A stretch of DNA of 64,000 bases from Paraphysoderma sedebokerense (GCA_025602915.1 JAHLJZ010000025.1:215336-279335), one strand, 5' to 3'; positions 23,510 through 35,599 are shown, counted from the first letter of the stretch. Translations and numbers: made by a program. The notes: generated from the letters alone by a model not told the origin.

Positions 23510-25377
23510 ATGTCCGATAACAGGACATATCGTGGGAGAGGCGGCTATTCCAGAGGAAGAGGTTCTTCCCGACCATTTGAACCCAGGGATCGTAATCGTC
23601 TTAATGAAAATAATAGGCCAAGCGACAGGTATTTCATATATGATTTAACAACAACTGTATCATACTAACTATTGTTGGTATTGATATACAACAAAGTGAT
23701 AATTGGGGGGGATCTAGTAATTCTCGACCCGGAAATACTCCAGGGCTACATTCAGCACCACCAAGTGGAATAGGTCAACCTCGCCCTCAATATTATCCAC
23801 CCAACCGAGGCCATCACGATTCCCATTCTCGTCCGTCGATTAACGAAGGTCGATTCCAATATCGCTCAACGAATGGTCCATCCCGAGCACGGCCTCCGCA
23901 TTATGCCAATAGTAGACCGCATTCCTCGCAGAGGGATTTGAATGACCGAATTCGGCCGTCCCAATCGGAGATTGACCAGCGGAGAAGTCGATTTTCTAAT
24001 GATACATTACCTGTATCTCAACAATTTACTCATGTCAGTAGAGCAGATAATGCCGAAAACAGGTTTGTTTAGAGCCAAGCTTCAAAGGCCGATCGAAATT
24101 ATTAACCATGAAGCCAGCCTAGTTGAACGAAAAAATCAGCGTACACTGTATGAACACATCAAGCAACAAGTATGTCCATTGAAGTATTAAACTGGTAGAC
24201 CTCTGATTTTGTCTCATCTCATTTTTCATTAGATACAGAAGGTCGGTTCGTCCACCCAGAGCATCGAAGCGTATAATCCCATCATTCGCGACTTTCGTAA
24301 GTTTTTAACGTCGTTTCAGCGATGATATCCAATCATTTTATATATCTTCTTGACTGATTATGATATCAGGGAAACTACGGGAAGGCGTCTATGCTTCTCG
24401 ATTGTTTGACGATTTCGCTGTTGAAGGTACCTCTTCATACTCCTACTAGCGACAGAAAGAACAATACGAATGACAACTTCCCATTTCTCTTTAGTATACG
24501 AAAAATCAATTGAAATGAGTTTACTTGGACAAAATTTTGCGGAACTTATAAAAGCAACAACCGGGTTGTTGGATGAAGTTTATCCTCATCTGGAGAAATC
24601 GATTGATGTAAGTCATCTTTCCACGGTATTTTTGACGGAATATGCATTTCAGTCTGATTTTGGAATAAATTTTGCCATCTATTGTAACAAAATTTTTCGA
24701 TCAAATTACAGAAACCTCCACGTAATCTTGCCGAGACCACCAAGTACCATCTTTTATACCATATCTGCTACATCAACTCTCCCTCAGGTCGTTCGACTTC
24801 CCTTCGACTTTACACATCTCTCCCGAATCATTTGCAAAAGAGCTCACATGTGGATTTTGCCATGAAAATTCTGATGTGTGTGGTACGAAGGGATTACGTC
24901 AAATTTTTGAAATTCTACACAAGTGCTCGAAAATTGGACAGGATATTCTTGGATGTACGCGCATTCGGTTTTTTTATATCTCATTGTATTTGCTGAGCAT
25001 TAGTTGCTGATATTTTGCATTACCTGCAGGCCATTCTCCCATCGTTTCGGGACCAGACGTTCAAAATATTACGAAAAGCGTATTATCAAATCCCGTTAAA
25101 ATTTCTTCATCAGACATTATTCTTCAATATATCATGCAATGCAAACTCAGAACCTGTGCGCAACCAGCAGCAAAAAGAGCAAGGCGAGAAGGCATCATCG
25201 GTATCGAAACCTCAAGTAACGGAAGGGGATAATACTGTGAGCGCGCAAGAGGAGGAAAGCGGGAGTGAGAAAGAGAATGTGTATGATGAAGTGTTATCTT
25301 ACTTAGATGATCAAGGGTTAAATGTCAATGAATGTGTGAAGAATGGAGTTGTGTATTTCAAAGCGATACGGAAATAA
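23510..25377 (+). CDS. SAC3/GANP/THP3-like PCI-domain protein
   Basis: Eight exons (23510-23628, 23697-24012, 24080-24169, 24233-24296, 24370-24426, 24495-24607, 24712-24954, 25030-25377) join to 449 codons. The N-terminal 140 residues are Arg/Gly/Ser/Pro-rich, starting MSDNRTYRGRGGYSRGRGSS, as in many RNA-associated proteins. The remainder is a SAC3/GANP-type helical domain: KLREGVYASRLFDDFAVEVY, LIKATTGLLDEVYPH, KYHLLYHICYIN, HVDFAMKILMCVVRRDYVKF, ILRKAYYQIPLKFL and a winged-helix end with DEVLSYLDDQGLNV and VYFKAI. Such proteins act in mRNA export or processing (TREX-2, Thp3/Csn12-like, LENG8). The exact subfamily is unclear because the usual cysteine-containing entry motif is absent. The intron 2 boundary is the weakest join. 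The ATG touches the TERT ATG on the other strand. Confidence 0.78.
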
Positions 25378-25587
25378 ATCATTTGTCAAAGTAGGTCAAA
25401 GTTCTGGGTTGCACTGCCAGAAGCCACTCAGGCAACGGCTGTATTTAGATTTCAAAGTTCAAACATTATCTAGCATTGGTTGGGCAAGAAGAAATTTAAC
25501 AAAAAACGGGGGATATTATTAAAGGGATAGTTCTATAATATCAACAACTACGGAATCAGTTATTTTTTTTTATTCTACACTAATCAA

Positions 25588-26675
25588 TTAAAACCTTGTA
25601 TTGGCAAAATAACCAGCCACCAATCCCACTACAACACCACCAACTGCGGATAACACTGACGGATTAAATAAGTCAACTGAGCCGAGAGTGCTAGGACGCG
25701 GGCTAAGACCAGCAGCGTTTACTCGGGATGTGGGTATATCATAACCATCCTTGACGTAGTATTGTGCAAACAGATCGTTTTGGATCCTGTAAAATTGGGT
25801 ACAAGTTAGATGGGAAACAAGGGAAAGGCATAGAAAATAACATAATGCGTACCATAACAGTTTGTTGAACGCCAAAATAGCCTTCTTTTTCATTGAGGCG
25901 TCGAGACTACATTCGCTGATAGCGCTGATCAATATATTTTCGACATAACCCATCAAAGCGTTGACTGTAATTAACAAGGGAACGCAATGTTAGATCAACC
26001 CTCATATAATCTTATAAAGTTTATTGTAAGGAAACTTACCATGAATATATTCAACATTGATTCTACTTTTCTTGCCGGGGAAAGCGACGTGGATCTTGGC
26101 TACCCAGTCGAGCTGAATATTAAAAATAAGTTAGTTTAATAAGCTCATTCATTTAAAGCACGCGGCAAAAAAAAAAATTGCCAAGCGAAAAATTAAAATG
26201 AATCCGTCGACCTACATATTTGACCATCTTTTCATCGTATTCAGCCGTCACTAATTTAACTAAATACTTTGACAACATATCTTTCCTGAACTTGATTTGT
26301 TCACTATCTTGTTTCAATTCTTCCATGTTTCGGACAACGTTTCCTTCAAACCCTTCCATTTTGGGAAGAAAGTGAGATTTTGTTATGTCGAAAGAGAATA
26401 ACTTCTTGTAGACTGTGAATAAATAAAATAAAGGATTAGCATTAACACGTAATGGATGCATAAGTAATCTCAAAGCCGCGTGATCCGCAGAACTGGAAAA
26501 ACTCGAGGAATGATGACAAACCAGCATCAACGACAGTGGGTACCAAAGGAGCCAGAATAGCGGCAGATTTTTTGATTACAGCCTTGTCTTCGTCACCAAA
26601 GTCGACGAATTTAGCGACGTAGGTGAACCTGTAGAGCAGGTCAGAGTAGAGTTGGGTTCTATCGATGCGTTCCAT
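25588..26675 (-). CDS. Globin-sensor (protoglobin-like) protein with C-terminal membrane anchor
   Basis: Five exons (26522-26675, 26216-26412, 26040-26112, 25853-25964, 25588-25786) join to 244 codons. The body follows the fungal globin-sensor proteins: SDLLYRFTYVAKFVDFGDED, KKSAAILAPLVPTVVDAVYK, a central helix with LDWVAKIH, NVEYIHVNALMGYVENILIS and FNKLLWIQNDLFAQYY. This fold binds haem as a gas or redox sensor; the HVNALMGYVE helix is where the proximal side is expected. The last 30 residues hold a glycine-rich hydrophobic segment (SVLSAVGGVVVGLVAGYF) followed by ANTRF, which suggests a tail anchor. No signalling output domain is attached. ATG 26675 was chosen because the frame upstream of it looks like an A/T-rich leader. 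Confidence 0.83.
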
Positions 26676-27509
26676 TTTATTGAATTCTTGATGGGTAGGT
26701 AAAGCGAAGGTGGAAGACTGTTGTAGGGATTTGTTTCTTGTTTCCTGAATAGAAATGTTTGTTGAGAAAAAAAAATCCAGGGAAATGGGTATTTTTATAT
26801 GGTACAGGAACGCACCAATATTGACCTTGCGTGACACATCTATGACGCAACATTAGGCGTTCTGATCGATGAACTCGCGCGGGCCGGAATGAGTGGCGGA
26901 ACAACCTCCACAATCTGGGTCATTGTTCAACCTCACACCGAAGGGTCCGAAACCAGTAACATAATTGTTCGTTAGCAGAAAAAAATGCGGATGAATGAAT
27001 TTATGTCACCGATGATGCCAAAATATTCCTGCTTCTTTTCTCCTATTATCCGTAGTAGAAAGTTAGGACTGATCAAATTGCATGGTATTCGAATTCGATC
27101 CTTTTCCCTGGTACAAGGAGAGGAGGGGTTGGGGTCGCCAAGGTTGCACAGTTCGATTTCCTTAGAGCAGCTCATTCAGGTCAAGAGTATCATACTCTTT
27201 GAATGATTAGAACAGTTGATGGGATGTTGAGCCTGTGTAAATATTGAAATCTGATCACCACCGAGGAAGGAAAAATGAATCTTGGGAATGGTGAATGGCA
27301 ATTAAAGTTGAATATAAAGCGAAAAAACAATATAAAGAGACATGAAAAATTTCCAATTCAGATTTCTATTTGAGTGCTACTAAGTTGCAATTTATCAATC
27401 AATTTTCAACAAAGCACGCATCTAAGTTGCGAGAGGTGAAATTCACCTCGTCCACAAAGTCTCTTCATATCTACCTGGCACTATTTATATCTTTGTCATT
27501 CATTCCAGG
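26676..27509. other. Divergent intergenic region, no gene supported
   Basis: This lies between the starts of the globin-sensor gene (minus) and PEX2 (plus). Short frames at 26985-27206 (+) and 26972-27175 (-) overlap on opposite strands and resemble nothing known. No RNA gene or repeat was recognised. Confidence 0.45.
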
Positions 27510-28961
27510 ATGGCCACTAGACATCGAACCCCTCCATTCAGGATAATAAGAGTTAGTCAGCTGGACGCTGAGCTTCTGGATTCCGAGTTACTGGTTCTTT
27601 TGAAAGATCAGCTCCATGATATGTTGAGTTTGTTCTCGGTAAACAGATCTTGTCATGCTCATATAACATACAACGACTTTCTTTTATGTCGCTTCTAATT
27701 ACAATATCCTTGTACTATTCCTCATTGAACTCCATGTCATGGACATTTTCAATTACATATATTACAGCCATCGATTAAGCAATCATTTGACCCCGAATTC
27801 ACCCTCCTTCTTCAAGTCATTCTATATTCCCTTTCAATCTTCCCCAACAACACTTCTTATGGCCTCTCATTACAAAATCTGAAGTATCGTGATGAAAGGG
27901 CGCACGGTCATCCGTTCGAGTATGGTCGTTTATTGGATTCCATTGAGAACCTGCCGAATAATGGAGTTGTCCCAGAACGAGCGGATATAGATGTACCGCC
28001 TAGTACGGGACAAAAGGTTCTTTGGGGAGTATTTAACGTGGGTGGAGAGTGGGCCTGGAAAAGATTGAATGATGGAATGGTTAAGTGGGGATGGAGCGAA
28101 CTGGATGAGGTCAGAGTTGTTTAGTTCGATATTGGATGAAATTCTGAAATGACACTTGTGGAGTCATTACTGACAGATGCATGGTTAGACCGATTATCGA
28201 TACAAAATATGGAAACACAGTCAGAAGATCGAAAAGTATTTCAAACTATTCAGTCTACTAAACTTTTTCGTTTTCCTGTATAATGGAAAGTACGTTGTCG
28301 TAAACAGTTTAGTTCGTACGAACTACTTGGAATTGTGGATGACTGAAGATTATGTAATGGTTTTTAAAGGTATCGATCTTTGACGGATCGAATTCTACGA
28401 ATGCGACTAGTTTATTTGCAGCGAAATATGAATCGCCAGGTCAATTTTGCATTCCTTAATCGACAGCTAGTTTGGAATGCATTTACGGTGAGTTTTTTGT
28501 CATACTTTGTTATCTTCTCTTTAACATAATCTTTCCGCTTGCTCACTTTTATCAATTGACTGCCCGATATTCGCGGATTCTCTGATAATAATATCCAGGA
28601 ATTCTTGCTCTTCCTCTTACCACTTTTGTCTCTACCGACCCTCCAACGACGAATTCTTCGTTTCCTCCCTTTCACATCACCTCATCGCTCGCGTTTATCA
28701 AAACTTCACCCCGAAACTTGCGCCATCTGTGTGGCAAACTCGCCCCAGTACCAATCCAATCCATCTCAATTCGTTAAACCCGGGCCGGAGAGGGACGAAT
28801 TAGAAAGAAAGTTTAAATGCACGATACCGTATATCACGGACTGTAATCATTTGTATTGCTATTACTGTGTGCGTGTTAAGATGATGAGTGATAAGGATTG
28901 GGAATGTCTGAGGTGCGGAAAGAGAGTGCAGACTGTAAAGAAACGGAAGATGGAGAAATAG
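27510..28961 (+). CDS. PEX2: Peroxin-2, RING-type peroxisomal E3 ubiquitin ligase subunit
   Basis: Five exons (27510-27638, 27768-28109, 28189-28289, 28370-28487, 28599-28961) join to 350 codons, a normal PEX2 length. The N-terminal block RIIRVSQLDAELLDSELLVL, then FDPEFTLLLQVILYSLSIF and YGLSLQNLKYRDERA are diagnostic. Membrane segments follow (FKLFSLLNFFVFLYNGK; EFLLFLLPLLSLPT). The C-terminus carries the RING finger: CAIC, then CTIPYITDCNHLYCYYC, then WECLRC, with all zinc ligands of the C3HC4 pattern in place. PEX2 forms a membrane ubiquitin-ligase channel with PEX10 and PEX12 that recycles the PEX5 import receptor. In exon 3 the acceptor at 28188 must be used, since the nearer AG at 28176 would give an immediate stop. 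Confidence 0.93.
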
Positions 28962-29231
28962 ACTGCCATATTGAATTTTACTTACAGGGAGTATATTGTA
29001 TATGCACCCTTTATTCCCTGTTCAGGCGAAATAAATTTATCGGAATCAAGTGGTCTCTTGCTGTTCAGTGTACATAGTTGGACTCTGTAGTTGGTTCACT
29101 AGTTCACCGGTGCTTTGGTTCAGGCAGGCCAACTCCGACGGAATTGAATTTGACTCGTCTCGCTCACACTCTCACTCCATCTATCCATATCTATCCGTCC
29201 CAATCCGTGCTTACCTTTCCCCCTCGCATCA

Positions 29232-31019
29232 ATGGCAGCGAACTTCTGGACATCAACGCATTGGTAGTCATCTTCTTCCATCCTCTCCTCGCCTTCGCTC
29301 CTTATGTTGCTGAGTCTTTGATTAACCCTTCCATCAACTTGCATGCTACAACAGCAAAAACTGGATCCTAAATCGGAAACAACTCCTCGATTCTCAAGCC
29401 CCCGATTTAGAAATTCTATCTCTAGAAGAACTATTCAATTTCAAAATATGGCACATCAATCGTTCGTATTCCTGTTCCCGCCACTATCTAGTTCCAACTT
29501 GTTTGTTATTTTCCACGTCGCGACAATTTCGGGTTGTTTACAAAAACTAGTGTTAACAAAATTGCTTTGGATCTTTTCTTTATTGGTTTGTTTGATATCT
29601 TTTGGTTTTAAATTTGGGTTGCTGGGTGATATATAGTACTGTATAAAATTGGAAAGAGAATGCATATTCGGCAGCAAGTTATTTCGACGGCGTTGGTTTA
29701 CTTTAAGAGATTTTACTTGCGGTAAGTTTGTCTTGTCTTGCATTCTCCGTTCTATCTTTATCTGATGACAAAATTGTTTGGGTTAATTATATAGCACTTC
29801 ATTTCGAGAATGTGACCCTACTTTGGTCCTTTGTACATGCTACTATCTTGCTTGTAAAATAGAGGAGTCGCCGCAATACGTGAAAACTATCGTGAATGAA
29901 TTTAGACATGGGATGCAAGGTATATTTTTACGATGGGAACCTAAATGTCGAGAGATTGTCATCTCTTTTTGGGTTGTTGTCTAAACAGGAACTTTGGAAT
30001 AGGTCATGGCGGATTCCTATATGACATTTCGGATGTCACCGAATTTGAGTTTTATTTGTTAGAAGATTTAGAGTTTAATTTAATTATTTATCATCCTTAT
30101 CGACCATTGTTACAGTACGTTATTCTTTCTATGCATGCTGTCCTCTATTGGCAGTTAAATCGACTTGATTTTTTGTTGAGATTCTCACGTTTGACACATC
30201 TTCCCGTTTTGACAGATACACCAATTCAATCAACCTGGATAAATCGATTCTTCAAACTGCTTGGTTCATCGTTAATGATTCCTATCGAACAGACGTGTGC
30301 TTGCTGTATCCGCCGTATATGATTGCTTTGGCTGCAATATACATGTCTGTCGTGTTTAATTCTAAAGTGAAAGTTGGGGAAGGTGACAAAGAGAAGGATA
30401 TGAGAGAGTGGTTTTCTGAATTGAGTGTTGATGTCGAAAAGGTGTGTCATTCATTAGTTCATGGATGATGAGATTGTTGAAATTATGTGTGTTTATTGGG
30501 TCACATCTAACCTCTTTTGTATCTTGCCATTATTTCCAGATTATTGAGATTACACAGGATCTTCTTACATTGTACTCACATTGGTCGCAATACGCCGAAT
30601 CTACCATCCCTCATATTCGGGCCAAACTAAAACCGTATTATTCACCCCAAAATGCGCAACCGACGAATGCTTCAGGGCATTTACAACTTCCGCCTTCTTC
30701 TGCCGCTTCGGGGAAAACAAGTTCCCCGTCCGTTTCTGGATCAACCATAAGCAGGTCGCATGCGTCTCCGGCACTACCGCCACAAAAGTCAGTCGAGGTA
30801 GGGAAGAGTAGTCTTGGTTCCAGAGTCAGTGGTGGCGGATCTGCGAGTGTCGAGAGCAGTAGTGCGGGCGGAAGTGTGTCTGGGCAGATGGATTATAAGT
30901 CCGAAAGCGGGCATGGCGGGAGAGAACTTGAAGAAGGGGAAGAAGAGGAGGGGGAAGATACTGGTGAAGATGATGAGAGCGATGTGAGTTCAGGAGATTA
31001 TCCTAGTGTCTACGAATGA
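29232..31019 (+). CDS. CCNC: Cyclin C, Mediator CDK8-module subunit
   Basis: Seven exons (29232-29263, 29355-29461, 29637-29721, 29795-29919, 30003-30114, 30216-30441, 30540-31019) join to 388 codons. The short first exon encodes MAANFWTSTH, matching the conserved start of cyclin C (MAxNFWxSSH). The cyclin box follows: RQQVISTALVYFKRFYLR, TCYYLACKIEESPQYVKT, the second fold LEFNLIIYHPYRPLLQY, then TAWFIVNDSYRTDVCLLYPP and MIALAAIYMSVVF. Together with CDK8 it forms the kinase module of Mediator (SSN8/SRB11 in yeast). The last 110 residues are a Ser/Gly-rich stretch ending in an acidic run (LEEGEEEEGEDTGEDDES), which is longer than in most cyclin C proteins. The exon 5 acceptor at 30002 was chosen because the nearer AG at 29988 puts a stop in frame. 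Confidence 0.92.
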
Positions 31020-32222
31020 GATTGTGAGGTTATATTTTATCTGGGTTGTGGATTGCGAGCTGTTATACCGTTGTACAATATTGATGGTTGAGGTTGTAGA
31101 AAACCGAATCATGGTGTATAAAATATGTATTATATTTGTAAATGTAGGTGAAACCTCACTCATTGTGAATAGAATAGATTATTATTATGTTTAATATCAT
31201 GTGGATAAAGTCATGCGCACTGCGCAGTATTTCATGTGTGGTGAGTGGCCACTGAGTGACCTAGCTGAACTATTGTTACATGACGATCCTGAGGTGCACC
31301 GATTAACAAAGGGGACACTGTTGTGTGCGGCTGTGCGCCGCTGTTTTGATGCCAGGATCAGGCGGAGCAGCGAGGTGAATTCATGTTTGTATTATGCAGG
31401 TGGATAAGATTATCTGATGCCCGTTGTCATGATCAGAGGATAATTAAGAGAAAATAAGAGGGTTATCGTGCGCCTGGAGATTTGTTGATTGTTGGTGGTA
31501 TGTAGATCCATTTAGATGAAAAGTAGAGAGGACGGAGATAAACAGCCAAATGCGAGGTCGGAGTTTGAACTTTTCACGGAGGCGTGGAGGGAGTCGTTAC
31601 CTCGCGGGGTTGCTCAGCGACTGCGGCCGCAGGACAGTCAATTTAGTAAGGAGGAACACTGGAGATACCCCTATCGAAGAAAAAAGGAGTAACGGTAGGG
31701 GGTAATGGAGGGTGAGTGTTTGGTGGATTTGTTGAAGGGGTATTTATATAGTTGGGGAGGAATGCAGTGGATGTGTTTATCAATAAGAACAGGGATCGCT
31801 CATCGCTTGACGCGTTGAATTCTTTTTATTTTGCAATCGTGCGGCGAGCCAATCACGAGCGAACTAGAGATAATGCCTGGTACTGTTGGAGGTAAATTCC
31901 ACTTTTTAGATGAGTGTGTTTATGTGTTTATGTGTTGTGTGTTTAGTAGTAGAGTAGAGTAGAGTAGATGGGGGAATAGGAGCAGACAGCAGCGGGAGTG
32001 TGATTCCAGTTTCCAGTTTATCGCGGGTGATCAGCTGCAGTGCAGTTCATTCCCTCTCTGCACCACTCGCTCACATTCACATTCCCCCCATTGTCTCTGT
32101 CTGTCTGCTCGCCCTCTCCATTCCTCTCCGCTCCCTCTCTCCACCACATATATACCCACTCCTCCTCACACACTCTCTTCTCCACCTTCTCACATATCCC
32201 CCCCGCCAAACTGTCGTCCGAT
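31020..32222. other. Long intergenic region with GTAGA microsatellite and pyrimidine-rich leader
   Basis: No gene is supported in these 1.2 kb. A short (GTAGA)n-like microsatellite lies at 31946-31968. From about 32048 up to the HMG-CoA synthase ATG the plus strand is strongly C/T-rich, which probably marks the promoter and 5' untranslated leader of that gene. A frame at 31201-31407 has no ATG and no recognisable content. Confidence 0.5.
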
Positions 32223-34381
32223 ATGCTCTCCTCTGCAGATCCCACCACCCCCGCCGGCTACCCGCAAAACGTCGGCATCCATGCAATGGAAATCTACTTT
32301 CCCAGGCGGGTATGTTTGTCATGTTTATTTCTCTACCCTCATACCCTACACACTTTGCCTCTTTTCTTCATTATACTCTTTCCCCTCATATTTTTAATCT
32401 CCTGGCCCTACGATGGTTAAAACAAGCAACTTGTCGTTCCTTGGGCCGGGCCTTTTGAATTTGAAATGACTTTGGTCACGGCTCTGTGTAATAATACACT
32501 GCGGACATGAATTCACTGACATTTTCTCTCTTTTTTTTTACTCACTTGTAACAGTGCATCGAGCAAACTGCTCTAGGTAGATACTACTTTATTCTGATTT
32601 CACATGAGGTGTATCGTTCATACTGACTTGTCGTAAATGCCCTCTTGTTTAAAATCATTATCTTCGATAGAACAACATGATGGAGTTGCTGCTGGAAAAT
32701 ATACCATAGGACTCGGACAAATTCAAATGGCATTCGTCGATGACCGAGAAGATATCAACTCTATTTGTTTGACTGGTATGTTTGTATATTCTGGCCTTCT
32801 AGTAATTCTATCTATTTCCGTAGTAATGACCGTGCTTATGTCCTCCCTCGCCTTTCTCAAATGTCACAGTCGTCCGCTCTTTGATGGAAAAGTATAACAT
32901 CTCGTACAATGATATCGGTCGTCTCGAAGTCGGTACTGAAACCATCGTCGATAAATCTAAATCCGTAAAATCCGTCTTGATGCAACTTTTTGCCGAACAT
33001 GGCAACAACGATCTCGAAGGTATCGACACTACCAACGCCTGTTATGGTGGTACTTCTGCCCTGTTCAATGCCGTGCAGTGGATGGAATCTTCATACTGGG
33101 ATGGTCGATATGCTATCGTCGTTGCTGGGGACATTGCCATCTACGCTTCCGGAAATGCTAGACCCACTTCCGGCACCGGTGTCGTTGCCATGCTCATTGG
33201 ACCTAACGCTCCCCTTGTCATGGAACAGGGTCTGAGAGGAACCTATATGGAGCACACTTATGATTTTTACAAGCCAAACCTATCCTCCGAGTACCCCGAG
33301 GTCGATGGTCAACTTTCCGTCGTGTGTTACATGAAAGCCGTGGACAAGTGCTATCAAAAATATTACCAAAAGCTAAGTAATAAGGTAAACAATTGTAGTC
33401 GATTGCTTGATTTCCATTGTTTGTTTATATTCAACCGACCCTACTTTAGACCGGTACCACCAAACCCTTACTCGACAACATTGACTATGCCTGTTTCCAT
33501 TCCCCCTACGCAAAGATTGTACAGAAATCAGTCGGTCGCTTGGTATGTGTTTATTGATATTTCTCTTTTCGCCGTCATAGACGACTAACCTCTTGAAACG
33601 CTGATAGTTCCTCAATGAGTTTTTGAGGTTCCCCGACGACAAGCGATTCGCTTCCGCTCAACAATACAAAGTATATTTCTTTTGCAAATTAAATAGTCTC
33701 AACATTACCTCCCAGCGTCTAACTGCGCTTTCTTATTTCAACACTTCCACAGGACACAACCTTGGAATCGTCGTACTTTGATAAGGATCTTGAAAAGGCC
33801 TTCGTCAAACTTTCTTCGGAATGGTTCAATGCCAAGACAGATCCTTCTTTGCTGACATGCAAAATGTTGGGCAACATGTATTGTGGCAGTTTGTATGGTA
33901 GTTTGGTCAGTTTGCTAAGCAGCATTCCCGAATCGGAATTGGTTGGTATCCTTGCAATAGTATCTTATAAACTGTGCTCCGCATCTAACGTGCTCGGCTT
34001 CTTTGTCCACCTTATTCACAGCTTAACAAGCGAATCATGATGTTCTCATACGGTTCTGGTCTTGCTTCGTCTATGTTCTCTTTCCGTGTCGCCGCACCCA
34101 TCTCCAATATCGTGTCCACCATCAACTTGCAAAAACGCCTATCTAGTCGCACCATTGTCACTCCCCATGTATTCGAAGAATTAATGGACTTGAGAGAAAA
34201 AGTTCACAATGCTTCCGACTACAAACCTCAAGGAGATGTGGAACAAGGAATCTGGAACGGAGCTTACTATCTGGACGAAGTAGATAGCAAATTCAGGAGA
34301 ACGTATAAGAGAAAAGAAGGAAAACTTGGTGTGAATGGAGCCGTCAATGGTCATGCCGCCGTTGTGAACGGTAACCATTAA
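32223..34381 (+). CDS. Hydroxymethylglutaryl-CoA synthase (cytosolic type)
   Basis: Condenses acetyl-CoA with acetoacetyl-CoA to HMG-CoA at the start of the mevalonate pathway. Eight exons (32223-32309, 32555-32576, 32671-32775, 32870-33384, 33450-33542, 33608-33670, 33753-33941, 34022-34381) join to 477 codons. Active-site residues are present: the general-base Glu in [14 protein letters not shown], the nucleophilic Cys in [17 protein letters not shown], and the His in [26 protein letters not shown] begins the fold directly after about 18 residues, so there is no mitochondrial presequence and the cytosolic form is likely. The C-terminal [16 protein letters not shown] loop is intact. Exon 2 is only 22 nt. 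A short Asn/Gly/Val-rich tail ends the protein. Confidence 0.95.
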
Positions 34382-34885
34382 TTCTTGTGTAGAGCAGTGG
34401 AGGAGAATTGTATCACTCTAGACTGAAAGTTTAGATATACCCGATAGTGGTTTGGACGTTGAAAAACGACTGGTAAATTTATTTTACCGCGCGAGGACAA
34501 CAGGTTATATGTATATATTTATACACTGTCCATGGGGGAAAGAAACATGAAATATGATTAGATATGCAGCAAAATAAATATAACAGTCTGTAGATTGTGA
34601 GTCATGAAAATTTCCTCTAGACCGCCTGTTTTTGCCTGTCCCTCAAACTTGCCTGCCTATCTAGACTCAAAATTCACAAACTGAATCCCACTTTCAAATA
34701 CTATCAACATCAACCTTACCAAATTGCTTTCTATTTTTACAGCATCAATCTTGATCCCCCATATCAATACAACCCCTCCAAACGCGACAATCACCCACCT
34801 AGAATCCGTGACTTCGTTCACCAAATTCAAACAAAACCAGCCGGGTATGAACCCAAACAAACCATAAACAAAAAATCGGCAAAAT
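34382..34885. other. Intergenic, no gene seen
   Basis: This is the 3' flank of HMG-CoA synthase, running to the first tRNA of the 35-kb cluster. No coding or RNA feature was recognised. Confidence 0.45.
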
Positions 34886-34976
34886 CCAACCAGCCGGAAT
34901 CGAACCAGCGACATGATGATTCCTTTTAGTATAGTCAAACTACAGTCATCCGCTCTACCAACTGAGCTATGGTTGG
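34886..34976 (-). tRNA. tRNA-Tyr (GTA) with 19-nt intron
   Basis: On the minus strand it reads as tRNA-Tyr with a CCAACCA/TGGTTGG acceptor stem, GGTAGAGC in the D arm, anticodon loop CTGTAG, T arm GGTTCGATTCC and a 19-nt intron after position 37. The mature body is 72 nt. It lies inverted relative to the next copy, 185 bp away. Confidence 0.94.
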
Positions 34977-35161
34977 GACGTCGATCTAGGCCTTTTTAAT
35001 ATATCACAGCATTTATTTTTCTGTATCAATGCTACTCTAGATCTCGATAGCTTGGTGGATTTTATTTCTATTGTACTGCTTAAATTTCTTGCTCTTTCCC
35101 TTATTTGTCCGTTTATTTAAACGGCAGCAGCACAACAGCGTAAGTAAGTATACATTAACAA

Positions 35162-35252
35162 CCAACCATAGCTCAGTTGGAAGAGCGGATGACTGTAGTT
35201 TGACTATACTAAAAGTAATCATCATGTCGCTGGTTCGATTCCGGCTGGTTGG
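35162..35252 (+). tRNA. tRNA-Tyr (GTA) with 19-nt intron
   Basis: Same fold and anticodon as the copy at 34886, on the opposite strand. It differs in the D arm (GGAAGAGC) and at one intron base. The mature body is 72 nt. Confidence 0.94.
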
Positions 35253-35508
35253 ATTGATATTTTGCAGTATTTCTTCTGGCGATGATGTGTTAATTTTAAT
35301 TTTGGTTTATGTGGAGCGCGGTTGACTGTTGAACTGGAACGCGGGTTGGTAGATTGATTTTCGTATACTATTCATCACAAAAAAAAAACATTTTATTCAT
35401 TCTGCTTGAGAATCACATGAATCTAAATTACTCTTGTAGAAGTAACAGCTTCACAGTGATGTCACTACAAGCCAATAAACCCGGTACGAAAACAATACAT
35501 CTCAACAA

Positions 35509-35599
35509 CCAACCATTGCTCAGTTGGAAGAGCGGATGACTGTAGTTTGACTATGCTAAAAGTAATCATCATGTCGCTGGTTCGATTCCGGCTGGTTGG
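35509..35599 (+). tRNA. tRNA-Tyr (GTA) with 19-nt intron, base 9 changed
   Basis: Third copy of the cluster, in tandem with the one at 35162 and 256 bp downstream of it. It reads CCAACCATT where the others read CCAACCATA, so position 9 is T instead of A. All stems remain paired, and it is probably functional. Confidence 0.9.

Noticed and set aside
24063-24072. A 10-nt GT...AG stretch whose removal would restore the SAC3-like frame
   Set aside because: It is far too short to be an intron. Splicing 24013-24079 instead keeps the frame, and the whole gene then divides by three.
26985-27206. Overlapping small frames on both strands between the globin-sensor gene and PEX2
   Set aside because: Neither shows a domain or codon pattern; likely chance in promoter DNA.
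31201-31407. 68-codon plus-strand frame after cyclin C
   Set aside because: No ATG and no resemblance to known proteins; lies in noncoding DNA.
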